From positions 22,287,569-22,351,568 of the forward strand of contig JAJEKV010000003.1 of assembly GCA_021234155.1 (NCBI GenBank): a stretch of DNA of 64,000 nt, read 5' to 3'. Shown one piece after another: positions 59,031-64,000 of this stretch. Within the stretch, counting starts at the first letter, position 1. Every line of letters begins with the position of its first letter. The DNA comes from Isoetes taiwanensis (taxonomy: Eukaryota > Streptophyta > Lycopodiopsida > Isoetales > Isoetaceae). The notes beneath the pieces are model-generated. The model was not told where the DNA came from, ran no database searches, and saw only the letters and a program-made list of their open reading frames with translations. The translations under genes were made by a program, and so were the position numbers.

Positions 59031-61602
59031 TTACAATGATTTTACTAATGATCCTGCCTCACTCAAGCTGCCAACGTTTATAACAAAATTCTCGATCCTG
59101 TTACCTGTGATTGAAACTCTCCCACCACTAGAAAAAACATTTTCATCGTTGAAATACTTCTTCAATGCTGGCTTCTCATTCAACAGATGATCTAGGTCGG
59201 TCATATAGGCATCGTCAATGACGACAGGAGCAAAAACTCCACTAGAAGAACCTGCAATTAAATTAAAAACAATAAATAAAGCAAGAATTCAAAGAAACTA
59301 CAAGAATTCAAAGAAATACAAACCTGCAACTACAAAAATTCAAAGAAACCTGAAACTACAAAAATTCAAAGAAACCTGCAACTACAAGAATTCAAAGAAA
59401 TAGAAAATATTCAAGTACCAGAACTTGCAGCTACATTTCTGACATCTTTTAGCGGAATGGAATTTGAAGAACGCAGACCAGCTGCCTTTTCCGCATTACC
59501 AGATAGGCCAGCATTCAAAGTTTGTACGTTAGCAGCAAAAGATTCGACATACGTCTTACCAGAATTCAAACACTCCATCGCAGATGCCTTTGCTACAATT
59601 CCGCTTTGATCATACCTCTGATAAGATTCTGGATTTTTATGCCCTGTAATTTTCATTCCAATCTCTATCGGAACACCTGAAACTGACATCTGTGTGATCG
59701 CCGTGGTCCTGCAACTTTTATTTGTATAGTTACCTTCTAAATGACAGATTGCTGCCATATCTCTAAACCAAGTACCAATAGTCTTCGAAGACACATGATT
59801 AGTGTTATACCAAATCTCAGATCTAGGACGATTTATGGCCTGCAAGAAGACAAACCTGCCACCAAATTTGTCCTGCACCTCATACTTCGGCAACCTAAAT
59901 TCCAAGTGCTTCCAGCACTCTATGACATCTTCCTCATAGCATCTTACCGGCTCACGAAAATCCTCAGGTTTACATTTATTTATTCCGCCATGCCAATTTT
60001 TACTCGTTGTCTCGCAATACTCAAGGTATTCCCTAACACAATCCTTCCCAATTGCAAACTGGAAATCACGCACCTTACGCAACTCTACGCCGCCGCGAAT
60101 AAGAAATCTGGACATGCAATAAAATGCAAACCTCTTTTGCAAGCCCAAATTATTGGTTACTTGATGTGCTTCATGTCCCAAAATCCGGCATTGATCTTCC
60201 CTGCTAATAATGTCAGACTTCTTCCGCTTTGGAATGCATCCAGCTGCAACAGACTCTTGCATTGCCACCTCCAATGCTTTACGAGCCTTTATAAACTTTA
60301 TATCATGGTACGTATCAATCAACTTCTCTTCTGTCCTATTCTGAATCATTCTTGCATCCTGTGCACGACGCAAGATTCTGTTAAAGCCTCTATACAAATT
60401 CTGCAACCTGCAGAAAAGCAATATAAACATACGTTAAAACTTACATAAATATTAAAAACAAATATAAAAATAAATCAGAACTTACGTATCCGGAGGATAA
60501 CATTTCCCATCAAGTCGCCGCACACACAACATAAATTCTTCCAAATTATCTGCCAGCTCGTCCAAGGGAATTTCTTCAATCGCTTTATCTACTGATTTTC
60601 CAACGTGCAACCTCCATGCATCAAATCGACCCCTGATCCAGTCGTCCTTCGTTTCAGATGGATTTACAAATGGTGCATTCACCCTCTTAACAAGTTCGGG
60701 ATCCAAATCGGTAATCCCACCAATACGTAATGCCTTCTTTCCACCTCTGCCATTTACTACCTCTGCAATACCATTCTCATCTTCTACATCACTGCCATCT
60801 GCCCTATTTTCTACACCATCTCCCATAATTGTCTCATCTTCAAATGGAGTACCAAGAAAGAAAGAAGGACAAGTCTCTTCTAAACTTACACCACCTATAA
60901 GAAACAAAATACAATATGGAATCAGGGTCAAAACTACATACAGCAGAACAGACCTGAAAACCCTACATACTAGCAGAACAGACTTGAAAAATAAATAAAA
61001 GAATGATACATACCAGCACTCGTGGCTCCAGAACTCGTGGCTCCAGCACTCGTGGCTCCAGCATTCGTGGCTCCAGAACTCGTGGCTGCAAAACTAGTGG
61101 CTCCAGAAGCATCTGCATATAAACTCCTGCCTCCAGAAGCATCTGCATTTGAACTCCTCCCTCCACAAGCATCTGCAATAGCAAAGAAATGTTGCATGCA
61201 ACAATAAAGTAATCTTTAATAAGAATAGAACGTACCTGTGCCATCATCAGAACCTAGGGGAGCTAAATCCGAACAAGAAACACCTGAAACATAAAAATAA
61301 AGCTAAGATTCGCTAAAAACTCATAAAGATTAACTAAAAACTCGTCAACATTAACTAAAAACTCGCCAAGATGAACAAATACCTGCATTATTTCGACCTA
61401 CTACTCCAACTTCGCTCAAAGAACCAGCTGCTAAAGCTAAGCAAGAAAGATCAGCTTGCGAAGCCACAAAAAACTCCAATACTGCAAAAATGAAGCCAAA
61501 AATGCCTTGAGCAAGCTTCCTTCTGGCCGTCGCCTTCGCCATTCGAAGAGAAACGCTGCTCGGATGCATAGGCGGCCTCCCTGGGCGCCTCGACGAAGTC
61601 AT
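59031..61602 (-). CDS. DUF3504/Crypton-type tyrosine recombinase-like protein, six exons
   Basis: Exons on -: 61602-61383, 61283-61236, 61172-61014, 60894-60486, 60407-59419, 59251-59031. All have GT...AG borders and consistent phases, giving 682 codons with stop. The N-terminus holds a hydrophobic segment (GIFGFIFAVLEFFV) and a Ser/Gly/Ala/Thr repeat (GATSSGATSAG). Next comes a DUF3504-type core-binding region (LEEFMLCVRRLDGKCYPPDT, FIKARKALEVAMQESVAAGC), then a catalytic part: FLIRGGVELRKVRDFQF (Arg), YTNKSCRTTAITQMSVSGV (Arg; HxxR reads KxxR), KITGHKNPESYQRY (His and the presumed nucleophile Tyr). This matches the recombinase domain of Crypton transposons and ZMYM/QRICH1 proteins. Start uncertain: ATG at 61542 or 61749 is also possible. 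Intact frame suggests recent function. Confidence 0.82.
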
Positions 61603-61651
61603 GCCCGCAGGGGAAAAGGGGGGCAAATTTTGCTCCCCTGTTTCCATATTG

Positions 61652-61728
61652 ATGGGGAAAGGAAATTGGGTCACAATTTCCGGTCCCCGGCTGGACCGGA
61701 AATTGCGACCCAATTTCCTTTCCCCCAT
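61652..61728. repeat. 77-bp palindrome upstream of the recombinase gene
   Basis: ATGGGGAAAGGAAATTGGGT...CCGGTCC and GGACCGG...CCCAATTTCCTTTCCCCCAT are inverted copies of about 35 bases with one mismatch and one extra base, separated by CCGGCT. It abuts the inverted repeat at 61651 and lies where the promoter or leader of the gene should be. Confidence 0.93.
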
Positions 61729-61999
61729 ACAACTTGTAAAAGGGCCCAACTTGCAAGTGAGAGGAAGAAGATGAAAACGGTTTTCTCATTAAAAAAATCT
61801 TACAAATGGGTTGCATCTTTTCACACGTTGCATCTTTTCACATCCATAATCCAATGGACCACAACAAAAGTTTTTTGCCCACAACAAAATCAACGGTCAA
61901 CATCGCGTACAAACTATCATCTTATTTGGGCTTTAGTATTTAGTACTATCAAAATATATGTAATTGTGTTTCAAATTTTTCTTTTTGTTTTTTTTTTTT

Positions 62000-62130
62000 G
62001 GGTTGCCCCTAAGGGGGCAAACCCTTGTTCATGTGGGTTTTAGGCATATTCTAAGTATATGCTGGAATATTCTTAGAATATGTTGGAAACTGCTAAAAAC
62101 CCTTCGTTGCCTGTAAACTGGCGGTTGCCA
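62000..62130 (+). mobile_element. Helentron-like 5' terminus, second copy
   Basis: After a run of T, GGGTTGCCCC and the following about 130 bases match 21090-21220 with scattered substitutions, including the two short inverted TATTCTAAGTATATG-type words. The opposite terminus was not found before the window end. A - frame (62327-62073, MASTNPQILCTGQVLKSILN) overlaps it and could be captured coding sequence of unknown kind. Confidence 0.75.
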
Positions 62131-62329
62131 TCGTTGCTGGGCGGCCACTGTGCAAATGGGCTAACCGGTTGTGCTATTTCTACTGAATCTGAGAGCAGAG
62201 CTCTTCTGTCTATCTCTTCTCGAATCTTGTGTTGCTCTATCACCATAGCTGGATTTGTGTAACTCTCGTTAAGAATGGATTTGAGGACTTGGCCAGTGCA
62301 CAAGATTTGAGGATTTGTCGACGCCATCC

Positions 62330-63735
62330 TTTTGGAGCTCAGCTATGGCGTAGATATTTTCGCAATCAACTATGAGAAGACTCGCAAGGGAGCGTTTTTC
62401 TCCAGCAGGTATAAGTGGAAGGGTAAGGTTTAGAGAAGACAAGAAAGAGGAAAAAGGAAGATTTTTTCACAGAAACAAGGGTTTCTTTGAGGATTGTTTT
62501 TTGTAGAAACAGGGGTTTTTTTGTGGAAGAAAACTCTGGATTTTTGTTTCATTCTCTGCATCATAATTTGTTCCAGATTTAGCATCATTATATGTCTCTA
62601 CGCTCAGCTCCAAGATCGCTATAGTTAAAGCTTGATAATGCAGCTGCTTGGTATTAGAAAACAAGGGATTTTAGTGCAGATACATGGGATTTTTTCCACT
62701 ATTCTTGATTGCATGGGATCGATTCTCTCTTTCATGGTTGATTAGTGTTTTTTTTCCCTTCTCTTCTTCCAGTACTAGGAGTTCTTAAGGCACCGATTTG
62801 TATTATGCAAGAGGGCCAATCTTTTCTATATTGATTCTTGCAGATCGACACTTGTAAAAGGGCCTATTTTTCACAAAAGAACAGAAGGCAAAGAAGCAGG
62901 GGGTTTTTGTGCAGAGACAGAGGATCTTTTACCTATTGATGATTGCAGGCCAATGTTTTCTCTACTGTTTCTTGCAGAGCCCGATTTTTTTCTCCTCAAG
63001 AAGTTCTAACAGGGACTAAGATGGCAAAAATAGGGAAAAAGAAAGGAAAGGACAAGATGACCTGTAAACACCTGTAACATTTGCTGCTTTACTACTTGGA
63101 TTCTTGTCTAAAGAAAGGTTGGCAATTGGAACCCGTAAAGCAATGTTTTGTTAGGTAATGATCAAACCCTGCCCTTATTACAGTCAAACAGTAAGTCAGG
63201 CAATCGCTGAACTGTTACCTGGAGAGGGTTTACTGGCTCTTGTACCTGTCCTAGAGCGTTTTCTGGTGAGAAGATGACTCTATCACCTGTGGAGATTTCT
63301 TTGTTTGTCATATCTTGATTCGAAATCTGTTGAGGTTATCTCTTCTCTTTTTTCAGGCATTTCATTTGTCTTTGAATATGATATCTACTGAGACACACAA
63401 TGCTGTGAAAGATGTGATTGACTCATGCAAGCACTCATCGTGACAATTATTTAGCTCTTCTGGAAGGTCCGAGGACTAATGTTCTTTTTGTAAATCTATT
63501 GGATAACAGCTCATTCTTTTAAGGCCACTATGCCAATCTATTGTACATATGCTTGTGACAGCTAACAAAAGATTGGGTCACGAGCTAATTCAAAACCTAC
63601 AATTGTATTATGTAATTGTAATTGTAATTGTATTGAATCACGCCTGTTAGACCATCAGGTCCATAGACGAGAAAAGTTACATGCATGTTTTTTTGGTCAA
63701 CTGAAGAAAAAGGGAAAAACTAACAAAAAACTAGA
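62330..63735. other. No gene recognised; repeated leader-like phrases
   Basis: Phrases such as GGGTTTTTTTGTG, TTTTTGTGCAGAGACAGAGG and TTGTAAAAGGGCC recur loosely. An AATTGT repeat lies at 63600-63635. It may be interior of the element starting at 62000. Confidence 0.4.
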
Positions 63736-63737
63736 CC

Positions 63738-64000
63738 TTACACATCAAGGTCTTTTGCCATGTCGTAAAGGTCCAGTAGCTCTTTCCTTGACCTGTCATA
63801 ATCTTGAAGATACATACCAAGTTTTATAACTGGTAAATTCAAAAGCTCGTGAAAAGAATCGCACCTGATATCATGCTGTGCCCTTAGGTAGTCAAAAGCT
63901 GAGCAATGGAGAAGAGCATGTCGTTCATCTTCTACTTGAGCATCTAGGCAGCAAGGACAAAAACGCAATTCACGTGGCATATCCTGCTCTCGTCCCACCT
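63738..64000 (-). pseudogene. LINE ORF2 C-terminal zinc-binding region, partial
   Basis: The - frame enters from beyond the window and reads MPRELRFCPCCLDAQVEDER, HALLHCSAFDYLRAQHDIRC, then PVIKLGMYLQDYDRSRKELL and a stop. RFCPCC...VEDE.H.L.HC..FDYLR is the typical ending of non-LTR retrotransposon ORF2 proteins (C..C then E.H...C). Whether the rest is intact cannot be seen. Confidence 0.75.

Larger units (their letters stand above)
58479..61651 (-). mobile_element. Candidate tyrosine-recombinase element bounded by 16-bp inverted repeats
   Basis: CAATATGGAAACAGGG at 58479-58494 has a perfect inverted copy at 61636-61651. Between them lies one complete gene on -. Near the left end are a 16-bp palindrome GCTGACACGTGTCAGC (58525-58540) and a hairpin (58549-58583); directly outside the right repeat is a 77-bp palindrome (61652-61728). 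Both hairpins contain GGAA..TTGGGTC-like words. I see no target duplication, so the ends are a proposal, not a proof. Confidence 0.5.

Noticed and set aside
59741-60448. 235-codon + frame opposite the recombinase
   Set aside because: Antisense shadow of the recombinase exon, whose spliced frame has conserved motifs.

Overview
The window looks like nuclear DNA of a land plant with a large, repeat-rich genome. A homosporous fern such as Ceratopteris is my best guess, but that is an inference from the overall look and not a match I could run. It is AT-rich and intron-containing, and it holds few intact host genes. Most recognisable coding sequence is either mobile-element protein or a broken, intron-retaining fragment of a plant gene. 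No bacterial operon signals, rRNA or tRNA genes were seen.

Layout. 1-10 kb: a duplicated segment with two copies of a decayed histone H3 tail (1-130 and 7992-8297) and two copies of a leader-plus-start-codon segment (6917-7322, 8338-8743). In the first copy these are separated by a 6.7-kb insert holding minus-strand coiled-coil gene debris. 10-20 kb: a complete 336-bp TRIM with target-site duplication (10080-10415), a three-unit array of perfect palindromes (13068-13346), and broken genes for plastid-type ribosomal protein L11, pectinesterase and a HAK/KUP potassium transporter. 20.6-49.5 kb: one Ty3/gypsy LTR retrotransposon cut in two by a roughly 20-kb inversion. Its 5' LTR, gag, protease, an extra RNase H and half of the RT lie on + (20632-28940). 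The rest of RT, RNase H, integrase and the 3' LTR lie on - (49487-44565). Both outer LTR ends carry the same 5-bp target duplication, ATCAG. The 5' LTR is itself interrupted by a 3.1-kb Helitron2/Helentron-like element carrying fragments of PDX1 and ketol-acid reductoisomerase (21090-24206). Inside the inverted segment are an F-box/LRR-like gene, a DNAJC17-like gene with one premature stop, LINE remnants, a small heat-shock protein fragment and a foldback element.

49.5-64 kb: a broken glutamate-receptor-like gene; a young full-length Ty1/copia element (52120-56884, two 311-bp LTRs differing at two sites by eye, target duplication ACCTA) whose RNase H region is frameshifted; a long-armed inverted repeat (58179-58360); and a six-exon, apparently intact gene on - (61602-59031) for a 681-residue protein with a DUF3504/Crypton-type tyrosine recombinase domain. 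That gene lies inside a unit bounded by perfect 16-bp inverted repeats. The window ends with another terminus of the Helentron-like family (62000) and the end of a LINE.

Taken together, the region is an element-dense accessory region. The strongest candidates for something little described are the tyrosine-recombinase unit, the gene-capturing Helentron-like family (three or four termini visible), the gypsy element with an RNase H placed before its RT, and a striking number of small tandem duplications (14-126 bp) scattered through genes and elements.
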